From positions 2,343,001 through 2,407,000 of the forward strand of contig NZ_CP102270.1 in the NCBI RefSeq assembly GCF_025148445.1: DNA of 64,000 bases. Reading direction: 5' to 3'. A program made the translations under genes and the position numbers. Below, in pieces: positions 46,762 through 55,212 of the stretch. This DNA is from Eshraghiella crossota (GTDB taxonomy: Bacteria > Bacillota > Clostridia > Lachnospirales > Lachnospiraceae). The number at the start of each line of letters is the position of its first letter. Positions within the stretch are counted from its first letter, which is position 1. Under the pieces are notes generated by a model, which worked only from the letters and a program-made list of their open reading frames with translations, was not told where the DNA came from and ran no database searches.

Positions 46762-47673
46762 TTACATAATCTCTTTCAAATATCTGGCTACGGCGTCCTG
46801 CCATGTTGGTAATGGCTTAAATCCGTTTTCCACAAGCTTGCTCTTATCAAGTCTGCTGTTAAAAGGCCTTGCCGCCTTAGATATTCCATATTCAGCCGTT
46901 GTTACAGGAACTACCTTGGTATCATATCCTGCCTGTTTAAAAATCTCGCAGGTAAAATCATACCAACTTATATATCCGCCTTCATTAGTTGCATGATAAT
47001 ATCCGTATCTCTCTGTCTCAATCATATCCACAAGAAGTCTTGCAAGGTCAAGCGTATATGTCGGCGTACCAATCTGGTCACTCACAACCCTCACCTGCGG
47101 ATGGGTCTTGCCGACATTAAGCATTGTCTTGATAAAATTCTTACCATTGACACCGAACACCCATGCAATTCTGACAATAAAATATTTATCAAGAATACTA
47201 CTTACTGCCTGTTCTCCCATAAGCTTAGTAGCACCATAAACATTGAGAGGCTTATAATCTTTGCAGTCCGGTTCCCATGGGGTCTCTCCCTGTCCGTCAA
47301 AGACATAATCTGTTGATATATACATCATCTTGCAATCATATTTCTTACAGGCCCTGGCAATATTTTCTGTTCCGTCTGCATTAATTGCCTTGACTTTATC
47401 TTTCTTATCCTCATCTTCTGCCAGATCAACCGCAGTCCAGGCTGCGCAGTGAATTACCGCATCCGGTTTTACTTCGCCTATAACCTTGTCCACGCTTTCT
47501 TTATCCGTTATATCAAGCGATATATACTCGGCTTTAGTCACATAAGAACCATCCCCGACCCCCTGATATTGCTCTGCAATATCACTTCCGATTCCCACAT
47601 GTCCTCTCTTGTTAAGCTCATTCATGACGTCATGACCCAACTGTCCTGCAACGCCTGTCACAAAAATTCTCAT
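46762..47673 (-). CDS. rfbD: dTDP-4-dehydrorhamnose reductase
   Basis: The 303-residue extended SDR protein starts MRIFVTGVAGQLGHDVMNEL (Rossmann motif) behind AGGAGATGCAAGT; an upstream in-frame start of 22 codons has no ribosome site. It has STDYVFDG and the catalytic Y-x3-K (YGATKLMGE). It performs the last step of dTDP-L-rhamnose synthesis for wall glycans. The genes rfbA, rfbB and rfbC are absent here, so it is an isolated pathway gene in an operon with aroA. Confidence 0.92.
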   Translation of the reverse strand: MRIFVTGVAGQLGHDVMNELNKRGHVGIGSDIAEQYQGVGDGSYVTKAEYISLDITDKESVDKVIGEVKPDAVIHCAAWTAVDLAEDEDKKDKVKAINADGTENIARACKKYDCKMMYISTDYVFDGQGETPWEPDCKDYKPLNVYGATKLMGEQAVSSILDKYFIVRIAWVFGVNGKNFIKTMLNVGKTHPQVRVVSDQIGTPTYTLDLARLLVDMIETERYGYYHATNEGGYISWYDFTCEIFKQAGYDTKVVPVTTAEYGISKAARPFNSRLDKSKLVENGFKPLPTWQDAVARYLKEIM

Positions 47674-47781
47674 ACTTGCATCTCCTACTATTCTGCTTAT
47701 TCTAATACATACTTTATATTTTTGATGTTGGGATGTCAAGGAAATAAGAAAACCGGAGACATATTAATATTTTATAATAAT

Positions 47782-47949
47782 TTAAGCCTTAATAATGTCC
47801 TTTACAGATTCTTCCGCATCAAATTCAAATAAACTCATTGACCTGACCTCGTTTCTGTTATTGGTGAGAAAATCCTTAAGAATACCGTTTCCGATAAACT
47901 CTGAATATTCCTTAAGGGGTTCACATCTGTCCATTAAGATGCAATCCAC
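47782..47949 (-). pseudogene. Rpn-type nuclease C-terminal remnant (fifth repeat unit, truncated)
   Basis: A 55-codon frame matches the other units from VDCILMDRCEPLKEYSEF to SLFEFDAEE, then diverges into SVKDIIKA and stops. It lacks the C-terminal half of the unit. It marks the left end of the tandem array. Confidence 0.75.
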
Positions 47950-48038
47950 CAGGTTATTGATATTGTACAGGGATAGTTATTATGATATCGTTTTCATCGG
48001 ATTTTCGTAACGATTATCATATGTATTTTCCAAAACAT

Positions 48039-48386
48039 TTAATTATCCAGTGAATTTCCATCTGATTGTTCAATAATCTTTTCCACTTCTTTCAAATCTA
48101 ATCCACAAAAATCAGAAATCTGTTCCGGTGTCTTACCGGAATTAAACATCGATAATATAAGTTCAGCTCTGCCTCTGATAGCACCTGCCTCTTCACCTCT
48201 GTCATAGCCATCTTCATACGCTATCTGCTTTATCGCCTTTTCGTGTTCTTCCGCATCAAATTCAAATAAACTCATTGACCTGACCTCATTTCTGTTATTA
48301 GTGAGAAAATCCTTAAGAATACCGTTTCCGATAAACTCTGAATATTCCTTAAGGGGTTCACATCTGTCCATTAAGGTACAATCCAC
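48039..48386 (-). CDS. Stand-alone Rpn C-terminal domain copy
   Basis: The 115-residue frame (GTG or internal ATG start) carries the unit MDRCEPLKEYSEFIG, NGILKDFLTNNRNEVRSM, hinge YDRGEEAGAIRG and the tail TPEQISDFCGLDLKEVEKI. It corresponds to the C-terminal region of Rpn-family nucleases without the PD-(D/E)XK core. No clear ribosome site is seen, so expression is uncertain. It may be a fragment or a small interacting protein. Confidence 0.55.
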   Translation of the reverse strand: MDCTLMDRCEPLKEYSEFIGNGILKDFLTNNRNEVRSMSLFEFDAEEHEKAIKQIAYEDGYDRGEEAGAIRGRAELILSMFNSGKTPEQISDFCGLDLKEVEKIIEQSDGNSLDN

Positions 48387-48475
48387 CAGGTTATTGATAT
48401 TGTACTGGGATAGTTATTATTATATCGTTTTCATCGGATTTTCGTAACGATTATCATATGTATTTTCCAAAACAT

Positions 48476-48787
48476 TTAATTATCCAGTGAATTTCCATCT
48501 GATTGTTCAATAATCTTTTCCACTTCTTTCAAATCTAATCCACAAAAATCAGAAATCTGTTCCGGTGTCTTACCGGAATTAAACATCGATAATATAAGTT
48601 CAGCCCTGCCATCTTCATACGCTATCTGCTTTATCGCCTTTTCGTGTTCTTCCGCATCAAATTCAAATAAACTCATTGACCTGACCTCATTTCTGTTATT
48701 AGTGAGAAAATCCTTAAGAATACCGTTTCCGATAAACTCTGAATATTCCTTAAGGGGTTCACATATGTCCATTAAGGTACAATCCAC
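48476..48787 (-). CDS. Stand-alone Rpn C-terminal domain copy, hinge deleted
   Basis: The 103-residue frame is nearly identical to the neighbouring copies but lacks twelve hinge residues (AYEDGRAEL instead of AYEDG-YDRGEEAGAIRG-RAEL) and has MDICEP for MDRCEP. The reading frame is kept despite the deletion, which is mild evidence for selection on the product. No convincing ribosome site is visible. Confidence 0.5.
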   Translation of the reverse strand: MDCTLMDICEPLKEYSEFIGNGILKDFLTNNRNEVRSMSLFEFDAEEHEKAIKQIAYEDGRAELILSMFNSGKTPEQISDFCGLDLKEVEKIIEQSDGNSLDN

Positions 48788-48876
48788 CAGGTTATTGATA
48801 TTGTACTGGGATAGTTATTATGATATCGTTTTCATCGGATTTTCGTAACGATTATCATGTGTATTTTCCAAACCAT

Positions 48877-49236
48877 TTAATTATCCAGTGAATTTCCATC
48901 TGATTGTTCAATAATCTTTTCCACTTCTTTTAAATCTAATCCACAGAAATTAGAAATCTGTTCCGGTGTCTTACCGGAATTAAACATCGATAATATAAGT
49001 TCAGTTCTGCCCCTGATAGCACCTGCCTCTTCTCCTTTATCATAGCCCGCAAGTTCACCTTCTTCATACGCTATCTGCTTTATCGCCTTTTCGTGTTCTT
49101 CTGCATCAAATTCAAATAAACTCATTGACCTGACCTCATTTCTGTTATTAGTGAGAAAATCTTTAAGAATACCGTTTCCGATAAACTCTGAATATTCCTT
49201 AAGGGGTTCACATCTGTCCATTAAGATGCAATCCAC
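48877..49236 (-). CDS. Stand-alone Rpn C-terminal domain copy, longest hinge
   Basis: The 119-residue frame has an extended hinge (AYEEGELAGYDKGEEAGAIRG), four residues longer than the full gene. The rest equals the C-terminal part of the interrupted gene at 49340-50233, including NFCGLDLKEVEKIIEQSDG. No catalytic residues of the nuclease lie in this part. Expression unknown. Confidence 0.5.
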   Translation of the reverse strand: MDCILMDRCEPLKEYSEFIGNGILKDFLTNNRNEVRSMSLFEFDAEEHEKAIKQIAYEEGELAGYDKGEEAGAIRGRTELILSMFNSGKTPEQISNFCGLDLKEVEKIIEQSDGNSLDN

Positions 49237-49339
49237 CAGGTTATTTATATTGTACAGGGATAGTTATTATTATATAGTTATTATGATATCGTTTTCATCG
49301 GATTTTCGTAACGATTATCATGTGTATTTTCCAAACCAT

Positions 49340-50233
49340 TTAATTATCCAGTGAATTTCCATCTGATTGTTCAATAATCTTTTCCACTTCTTTTAAATCT
49401 AATCCACAGAAATTAGAAATCTGTTCCGGTGTCTTACCGGAATTAAACATCGATAATATAAGTTCAGTTCTGCCTCTGATAGCGCCTGCCTCTTCACCTT
49501 TGTCATAGCCATCTTCATATGCTATCTGCTTTATCGCCTTTTCGTGTTCTTCCGCATCAAATTCAAATAAACTCATTGACCTGACCTCATTTCTGTTATT
49601 AGTGAGAAAATCTTTAAGAATACCGTTTCCGATACAATAATCGATGGCTGAATCCACTGCCTCTCCCTTATCCATTGTTTTGAGATTGCTTCTGATGCAT
49701 CCGATAAACTCTGAATATTCCTTAAGGGGTTCACATCTGTCCATTAAGGTGCAATTCACCAGGTTATTGATATTGTACTGGATAACCACAAGTTCAAGAT
49801 TAGGTATCTCGTCCTTGTGGGCATATAAATCGGACAGACGCATTACCCTGATTGGCGGCTGCTCATTAACACCGTTATAAAATACAACAAACTTAGGATT
49901 AGGTAAGGTAAGGGCTTTGCCGGAATATACATCAAAATTACCAACATATCTTTTAAAACACTTTGTCACATATTAAAGGTTGCGGTATGGCATGTTCGGG
50001 TTGACTGTTGACTGGTGTTCAAAAAGGTTAAGCTTCATATCTATGATACAGGAAATATCATTCTTGCTCGTCATATATATGGCATTTTCAAGGGTGGTTA
50101 TCTTGATATCGTTTTCATCGGAAAAGTCGGTGTCGTTAACCGCATTAAAGAGTGAGAGAAGATTAGACTTATCTTTGAATAAAAGCCTGAATACGGTATC
50201 CTTGTATTTTCTGTTTACAGTTTCATTATTCAT
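49340..50233 (-). pseudogene. Rpn/PD-(D/E)XK nuclease family gene with in-frame stop at codon 87
   Basis: The first 86 codons (MNNETVNRKYKDTVFRLLF, then DISCIIDMKLNLFEHQST, the D...E-x-x-S/T nuclease core) end at TAA 49973-49975. The same frame continues without shift as YVTKCFKRYVGNFDVY, PNPKFVVFYNGV and the C-terminal region to 49340, 297 residues in all. A single C-to-T change in a CAA codon explains the break. Rpn nucleases cut DNA and include phage-defence toxins. Unless the stop is suppressed, the full protein is not made, but an internal start could still yield the C-terminal part. Confidence 0.85.
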
Positions 50234-50429
50234 ATGTACTCCTTTCAGGCAGAAAAAGCCATTAATTCTAAATAAAAACTTCCTGCCTTATAAAATTAGA
50301 TTGGGTATAAAGCATTGATTTCAATTTAGAAATTAGAAATGACTTACGTCATAGAAAAAAGAATATGAATGCTTTAGTTGTATGTTAGCACAAGACTATA
50401 GAAAAATAAAGAGGAATATTATTAAAATT

Positions 50430-51146
50430 TTATAAATATATCTGCTCATCAGTTTCCACGCAATAGCAAGACATAGCACCACCTTTTTCTACAAATGATG
50501 CTCCGGTATCAATACACATATAACCGGTTGCTCTGTAGATATGGTTACTTTCATCATCATTTAGATTCATTACCGGAACATGTCCTACAATCAAAAACTT
50601 ATCTAAACGGTTAAGGTCATATTCTTCCATACGGTGGATATCATCGGATAATAAAAAATCGTTTAAATTTATGTCCGCCGCTGCCTCAATCGATTTTGCG
50701 ACATTAATTGTTTTATCCTTATTAAATATTATGCAATTTGCAGAAAGTCCGGAATGAGTAACAACTGTTTCACCATATTTTGTCCGGATTTCCTCATAAA
50801 TAGGCAGACTTTTGAGGAAAAGATACAGATTTTCTTTCGATTCTTTCGTCATCTTATTAAGACTTTTTATTGTGCCTGCGCCACCAAATAATTTATAAGT
50901 AAAATCATCCAGTTTTCCATCAAGATAGTTCTGACAAAACATTTCATGATTTCCCATAAGTATTTTCATTGAACCTGTTTCACTGTACGGTTCTATATAT
51001 TTAATCAGTTCAATTCCATAATTACCACGGTCAAGAACGTCGCCTGCTATTATCATTTTATCACGGATTCCGTCAAAATCTATTTTTTCAAGCAGGTTTT
51101 TAAACTCTGTGATTTGTCCATGTATATCTGAAATAACGTAATGCAT
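50430..51146 (-). CDS. Metallophosphoesterase, PPP-type phosphatase
   Basis: The 238-residue protein has the full PPP signature: SDIHGQ, GDVLDRGNYG and GNHEMF, plus VTHSGL and VGHVPV further on, so both metal sites are complete. Family members are Ser/Thr protein phosphatases (PrpA/PrpE-like) or diadenosine tetraphosphatases. AAAGGAGACTCACT precedes the ATG. It lies 117 bp after a second, different phosphoesterase gene. Confidence 0.92.
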   Translation of the reverse strand: MHYVISDIHGQITEFKNLLEKIDFDGIRDKMIIAGDVLDRGNYGIELIKYIEPYSETGSMKILMGNHEMFCQNYLDGKLDDFTYKLFGGAGTIKSLNKMTKESKENLYLFLKSLPIYEEIRTKYGETVVTHSGLSANCIIFNKDKTINVAKSIEAAADINLNDFLLSDDIHRMEEYDLNRLDKFLIVGHVPVMNLNDDESNHIYRATGYMCIDTGASFVEKGGAMSCYCVETDEQIYL

Positions 51147-51224
51147 AGTGAGTCTCCTTTAATATGGAATTATTATAACATATACGGATTGTGAATTTAA
51201 AGCAGATAGCGTATGAAGATGGAC

Positions 51225-51264
51225 ATGTTCATACTCAATTTCCGGAGGGAGTGAAATTTGTATT
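51225..51264. repeat. Direct repeat, left copy
   Basis: The 40-bp sequence starting ATGTTCATACTC and ending TGAAATTTGTATT recurs at 53978-54018 with four mismatches and one gap. It abuts the stop codon of the phosphoesterase gene. Confidence 0.75.
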
Positions 51265-51845
51265 TATTTCGAGCACGCATCTTCTCTTTCATAATGAATA
51301 CTATTGTTCGTAAATAAATCTTCAAATTTCACGGGCTTGTACCCATTAATCTCTACACCGGCATTTAAAGCACATGGAATGTTATTCTTAATAAACTCAT
51401 ACGAAATATTTTTTTGATGGTGGAGGTGTCCATGTATAAGAAAGTTATTTCCTTTGTCTTTATCATGAACCGCATAGACTGAACCTCTCCACTCCATTAA
51501 CGGGTAGTGGCATAATGTTAAATGCCGCCCTTTATCATCCTGTATTTCTTTCAAATTATCTATGCTGACAAAATAATCACTTAAATTACCGCCACATGCC
51601 ATCCATTTGCTGTCGTGGTTACCTACAATCAAATGTTTTTTCCCGGCAAGTTGTCTCAAATAGTAGGAACAATGCTTATCAGACTTATATATGAAATCTC
51701 CAAGTATGTATACTTCATCATTTTCATGGACTGTGGAATTCCAATTATTAATAAGAGTGTTGTCCATCTCCTCAATGTCATTAAACGGCCTGTATCTGAC
51801 AATATTCCTATGTCCAAAATGTGTATCTGAGATAAAATATATCAT
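51264..51845 (-). CDS. Metallophosphoesterase, YfcE-like small type
   Basis: The 193-residue protein has SDTHFGHRNI, LGDFIYKS (GD for the metal-bridging Asp), VGNHDS, LCHYPL and GHLHHQ, the five blocks of a calcineurin-like phosphoesterase. Such small proteins are usually phosphodiesterases of unknown substrate. The start overlaps the stop of the upstream membrane protein gene by four bases, so it forms one operon with the membrane protein and the P-loop ATPase. Confidence 0.9.
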   Translation of the reverse strand: MIYFISDTHFGHRNIVRYRPFNDIEEMDNTLINNWNSTVHENDEVYILGDFIYKSDKHCSYYLRQLAGKKHLIVGNHDSKWMACGGNLSDYFVSIDNLKEIQDDKGRHLTLCHYPLMEWRGSVYAVHDKDKGNNFLIHGHLHHQKNISYEFIKNNIPCALNAGVEINGYKPVKFEDLFTNNSIHYEREDACSK

Positions 51846-52717
51846 CTACTCTTTCTGCTCCTTATTTTTTGAATTTCATCAATATACCTATGTTGCAATT
51901 CAAATATGGGTTCCTTTGACATGTACAAAAAAACTAATCCAAATATAAACATTGCTATAAGTAAAATAATACTGAGGCTAGTATATCGTATATCACTTAA
52001 TAATTTAAACAACCCTGTAATAATTTTAGCATAACCACATGTTAAAACCATTGTACTAACCACCCATATAAGTTTTACATATATCAAAACATTTTTGCTC
52101 TCTTTGTTTTTTAAATTACCTTTTACCATATTTGAACATAAAAAGCCTGCTTCCTGACATAACAAAAAAACTAATGCAATAACAATTAATATAAATATAC
52201 AACTTACAGTGGCTAGATGAAATTTTGTTAGCACCGTATACTCACGGCACATAAAAATTAAACTGGCAAAATATATACCTGTCCCTGCAAAAATGATCAT
52301 GCTTAACACTTTATATGTATTGCCTCTTATTTCTCGTTTTGAGCGTTCCCAATCATATTTTAACAATAAAGAAATATATTCTATAAGTTGTTTTTGTCTT
52401 CTATTTAAGATTTCATTAGAAGGCTTTTCTTTCTCTATTTCATGAATAACCTCCCATATATGTGCATCCTCCATACAATTTTTCCTATTCATTCCAAATC
52501 CATTTATTCTAACTTTCAATTCAATCAATATCTTCAAGGTTTTACCATAGGATGCATTATTTAAATTGTAAGCTATGTTTCTTATCTGTTCACGCCACTC
52601 TTTTCTCTCTCCTGTTATATATTGCAAACTTCCTTGTCTCCTTGAAATAATAAATGATATAACAGTTGAAAAAATTGTAGCCAGAACCGTTGACCCTAAT
52701 ATAATCTGTGCGTTCAT
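51842..52717 (-). CDS. Uncharacterised five-helix membrane protein
   Basis: The 291-residue protein has a membrane helix at 4-25, a soluble helical part at 30-135 (with ITGERKEWREQIRNIAYNL) and four helices at about 137-156, 166-187, 209-236 and 246-266. I recognise no family. Membrane proteins encoded next to an ATPase sensor in accessory regions often act as membrane-damaging effectors in abortive infection; this is inference. It lies 11 bp after the ATPase gene and overlaps the phosphoesterase gene, with GGAGG before the ATG. Confidence 0.75.
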   Translation of the reverse strand: MNAQIILGSTVLATIFSTVISFIISRRQGSLQYITGERKEWREQIRNIAYNLNNASYGKTLKILIELKVRINGFGMNRKNCMEDAHIWEVIHEIEKEKPSNEILNRRQKQLIEYISLLLKYDWERSKREIRGNTYKVLSMIIFAGTGIYFASLIFMCREYTVLTKFHLATVSCIFILIVIALVFLLCQEAGFLCSNMVKGNLKNKESKNVLIYVKLIWVVSTMVLTCGYAKIITGLFKLLSDIRYTSLSIILLIAMFIFGLVFLYMSKEPIFELQHRYIDEIQKIRSRKSR

Positions 52718-52728
52718 TTAAACCTCCT

Positions 52729-53787
52729 TTACATACAATATTCCTTAACATACTCTGCAAAATATGGCAATGCGAGAGAAATGTATCCTTGTCTGGAATT
52801 AAGGATTCCTCTTTTTAGCAATCTGTCTCTATACATAGAGTAACTTTTTGATTTATCTCCCATAAGTATCAGCACTTCTTCACGCTTGTACTCATCTTTT
52901 TCAGTCAACAATGCTGCCAGATACCTATCCATTTCTGTCATCTCTTCCCATATTTTTTCATAGGAGTAGGCAAACAATTCGGCTTTCAATTCATATAGAA
53001 TATTTTCAAGTGATTCTGAATCATTTTTCTTAAAGTACAATACCCCAAGTTCTTGAAACGCATAGGCATATCCTTTTGTAATTTTTGCCATTTCACGTGC
53101 CAGACCTAAATCTATCTGCAATTTACTTCTATACATTTCAGCCATTCTTATTAAGTTCAAAGGCTCGGTTTTAATGGTTGTTGCCCTTCTGAAAAAAGTG
53201 AGATTTTTTACATTACTTAATTCCTGGATATTTTCATACAAGCCTGTGCATATAAAATATACTGGATATCCTGCTCTTAGCCACTTGCCGTATTCAGATG
53301 CAAATCTAATCATTTCTTCTGATTTTGACACTTCATCTATACCTATGAGAATTTTCTTTTCTTTTTTTTGGACGGCTTCTATCATCGTCTCAACTTCGAC
53401 TCCAATATCAAAAAAATCGCCAGTTTTTCCCTTTGTATATCCAAAACCACCACCTGTTCCCAATACTGTTGCCGTAACATTTACCCCTGTAGCTTTTTTT
53501 TCTGCCTTATTAAATCCTTCCTTTACTAACATTGCCGCAATCTGCCCAAGTATATCTCTTGTAGGATTAACATCAAAAACAAGCCAATCTCTACTTCTAT
53601 TTCTTAGTTCTTCCTCTACCTTTGCCAGAATTACGGTTTTACCAGAACCTCTGACTCCCGTTATCTTGTATACAGACTCCGATGGATTGTCATATGAAAA
53701 GTTTTCCAGTATTTCATCCGTTTTGTCCGTATGGATATACGTATTTTCAGGCGTTTTACTAAATGTAGTTGTAAATGGATTTTGCAT
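52729..53787 (-). CDS. P-loop ATPase of AAA/STAND type with C-terminal winged-helix region
   Basis: The 352-residue protein has Walker A TGVRGSGKT (about 43-51), a glycine-rich loop GTGGGFGYTKGKTG, Walker B KILIGIDEVSK (about 145-155) and, at the C-terminus, a helical region ending in RDRLLKRGILNSRQGYISLALP, a winged-helix-like fold. It resembles ORC/Cdc6-like and STAND sensor ATPases common in Lachnospiraceae. It is first gene of an operon with the membrane protein and the phosphoesterase. The promoter region holds six helically phased TATAC repeats. Confidence 0.85.
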   Translation of the reverse strand: MQNPFTTTFSKTPENTYIHTDKTDEILENFSYDNPSESVYKITGVRGSGKTVILAKVEEELRNRSRDWLVFDVNPTRDILGQIAAMLVKEGFNKAEKKATGVNVTATVLGTGGGFGYTKGKTGDFFDIGVEVETMIEAVQKKEKKILIGIDEVSKSEEMIRFASEYGKWLRAGYPVYFICTGLYENIQELSNVKNLTFFRRATTIKTEPLNLIRMAEMYRSKLQIDLGLAREMAKITKGYAYAFQELGVLYFKKNDSESLENILYELKAELFAYSYEKIWEEMTEMDRYLAALLTEKDEYKREEVLILMGDKSKSYSMYRDRLLKRGILNSRQGYISLALPYFAEYVKEYCM

Positions 53788-53800
53788 ATGCCACCTCTTT

Positions 53801-53870
53801 TATACTTTCTATTTTTTATAGTTTTTTATACTTTTTTATACTTTTGTTATTATTTTATACTTTTTTATAC
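53801..53870. repeat. Phased TATAC repeats before ATPase gene
   Basis: TATAC/TATAG cores occur at 53801, 53817, 53827, 53837, 53856 and 53866, most of them 10 or about 20 bases apart, separated by T-runs. They lie 15-80 bases upstream of the ATPase start. This spacing fits a multi-site operator on one face of DNA or intrinsically bent DNA. Confidence 0.6.
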
Positions 53871-53977
53871 TTTTTATCAATAGGACTTTGCGGAAATTTA
53901 ATCCAAAAAAAGTTTACAGAAAATATCAATTCCTGTAAACCCGTTTATATTTTAAAATGACTAAACATCCTGGAAAT

Positions 53978-54018
53978 ATGTTCATACTCTTTTTCCGAAG
54001 GGATTTGAAATTTGTATT
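53978..54018. repeat. Direct repeat, right copy
   Basis: Partner of the repeat at 51225-51264, in the same orientation. It lies 14 bases after the stop of the HTH-ImmA/IrrE gene. The two copies bracket the phosphoesterase, membrane protein and ATPase genes. Confidence 0.75.
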
Positions 54019-54031
54019 ATTGCAAAATTTT

Positions 54032-55090
54032 CTAAGAATATTTTATTTTGTATTGATGTGTAAACGCAGTTGTTAATTGCCAGTTGTCATAAGACACCTT
54101 TCCATCATTCTTTAGTCTACCTAAAATGATACCCGGATCCCTTTCTATTAACTTTGCAAACTTGCTAATCGAATCCACATCAAATCTGTCTGCCTGAATA
54201 AACGTCTGATATTTTTCGGGAGGTATTAATTTATCCGCAGCATCCTCATAACCTTCTTCATCAAAAGTAATTCCATAATCACCATTTATGATATGTCCTA
54301 TTTCATGAAAAAACGTAAACCAGAATGAATCTGAATATAATCTTCGGTCATTTACCATGAGAAGAATATTATCGCCTATCTTTTTTGTCGCTCCATTTGT
54401 CTTTGAGCCCGGAAGATTAGGCAAAACAACAAATATAACTCCCGCCTCTCTAAACTTTTCACGTAATATAGGATAAAAGCCTTTATGATTATTAGTTAAT
54501 GACAACGCATATTCCGAAGCAGTTTCAAATTTACTTCTGCTAAACTTAGGTGCATCAATTGTTCTTGCTTTATTAATTGCAATCTGAACCATAATATTTG
54601 CTTTAATAATATTGCCGTCATTCATATTTTTCCCACAATTTCTAAAGCTTACTGCCATATCTCTTTTCTTAAATACCATCAATGTAGAAACCTGTAAAAA
54701 ACTTCTTACTACATCAATCTGTTCATTTATTTTTCTAGGCAAATCAGGCATTCCAAAATACTTCTTAAAATAACCGTAATCAAGTTCTTTAAAAACTTCC
54801 TTTTCCAGTTTTATTTCTTTCTGATAATCCATTTCAGCAATAAGTGTGTCATATGTCTGCTGTAAATTAAGCCAATAATTAATGCTCGTTCCAAGCATTC
54901 TGGATAACTTCATTGCTATATCAACAGACAGGCTCTGCTCTCCTCTCACTAAGTAACTCAAATTCTTAGGCGTTGTATCCAGTCTTTTCGCAAAATCTTC
55001 CTGTGTCAATCCACTATCTTCTATAATCTCTTTTATATAATATCCCGGATGAAATGCAATTTTATCATTATATTCAACATAACTACTCAT
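54032..55090 (-). CDS. HTH-XRE (HigA-like) protein fused to ImmA/IrrE metallopeptidase
   Basis: The 352-residue protein has an XRE helix-turn-helix (about 14-75) of HigA/VapI type, a middle helical region, and an ImmA/IrrE zinc peptidase domain with HEIGH (262-266) and a following acidic E. Proteins of this kind regulate or degrade repressors in mobile elements and some act as antitoxin-like regulators. No HigB-type toxin gene is adjacent. GGAGG lies just before a short competing ATG. A 16-bp inverted repeat stands 57 bases upstream. Confidence 0.92.
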   Translation of the reverse strand: MSSYVEYNDKIAFHPGYYIKEIIEDSGLTQEDFAKRLDTTPKNLSYLVRGEQSLSVDIAMKLSRMLGTSINYWLNLQQTYDTLIAEMDYQKEIKLEKEVFKELDYGYFKKYFGMPDLPRKINEQIDVVRSFLQVSTLMVFKKRDMAVSFRNCGKNMNDGNIIKANIMVQIAINKARTIDAPKFSRSKFETASEYALSLTNNHKGFYPILREKFREAGVIFVVLPNLPGSKTNGATKKIGDNILLMVNDRRLYSDSFWFTFFHEIGHIINGDYGITFDEEGYEDAADKLIPPEKYQTFIQADRFDVDSISKFAKLIERDPGIILGRLKNDGKVSYDNWQLTTAFTHQYKIKYS

Positions 55091-55146
55091 AGTGTTTGCA
55101 TACCTCCGTTATTTCTACTATTCTAACTATTCCAGATATCTCATCT

Positions 55147-55212
55147 ATGTATCAGGTAAATATCTCAACCGAGAGGTGTTTTCTCAAGGTGCGAGTTATT
55201 TACCTGATACAT
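55147..55212. repeat. 16-bp perfect inverted repeat with structured 34-base centre
   Basis: ATGTATCAGGTAAATA (55147-55162) is repeated inverted at 55197-55212. The centre contains smaller CTC/GAG pairings. It could be a small non-autonomous mobile element, a structured RNA or an operator of the HTH gene. The remaining stretch 55213-55753 is AT-rich, and I see no gene or clear promoter in it. Confidence 0.75.

Larger units (their letters stand above)
47782..49770 (-). repeat. Tandem array of 400-460 bp units derived from an Rpn-type gene
   Basis: Four and a half near-identical direct repeats have stops at 48039, 48476, 48877 and 49340, giving periods of 437, 401 and 463 bp. Each unit is the 3' part of the gene (about 310-360 bp) plus a linker of 80-100 bp. 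The linker contains GATATCGTTTTCATCGGA, which also occurs in the 5' coding part of the full gene (50106-50122), so unequal recombination between those sites probably made the array. Length differences come from in-frame changes in a Gly/Glu-rich hinge. Confidence 0.85.

Noticed and set aside
46762-47673. dTDP-rhamnose or polysaccharide gene cluster
   Set aside because: Only rfbD is present; its neighbours are aroA and a Nudix gene.
47782-50233. CRISPR array
   Set aside because: Repeat units are 400-460 bp and coding-derived, not short repeats with unique spacers.
54032-55090. HigBA toxin-antitoxin pair
   Set aside because: The HTH part is HigA-like, but no HigB-sized gene lies on either side; fusion with an ImmA/IrrE domain is complete.
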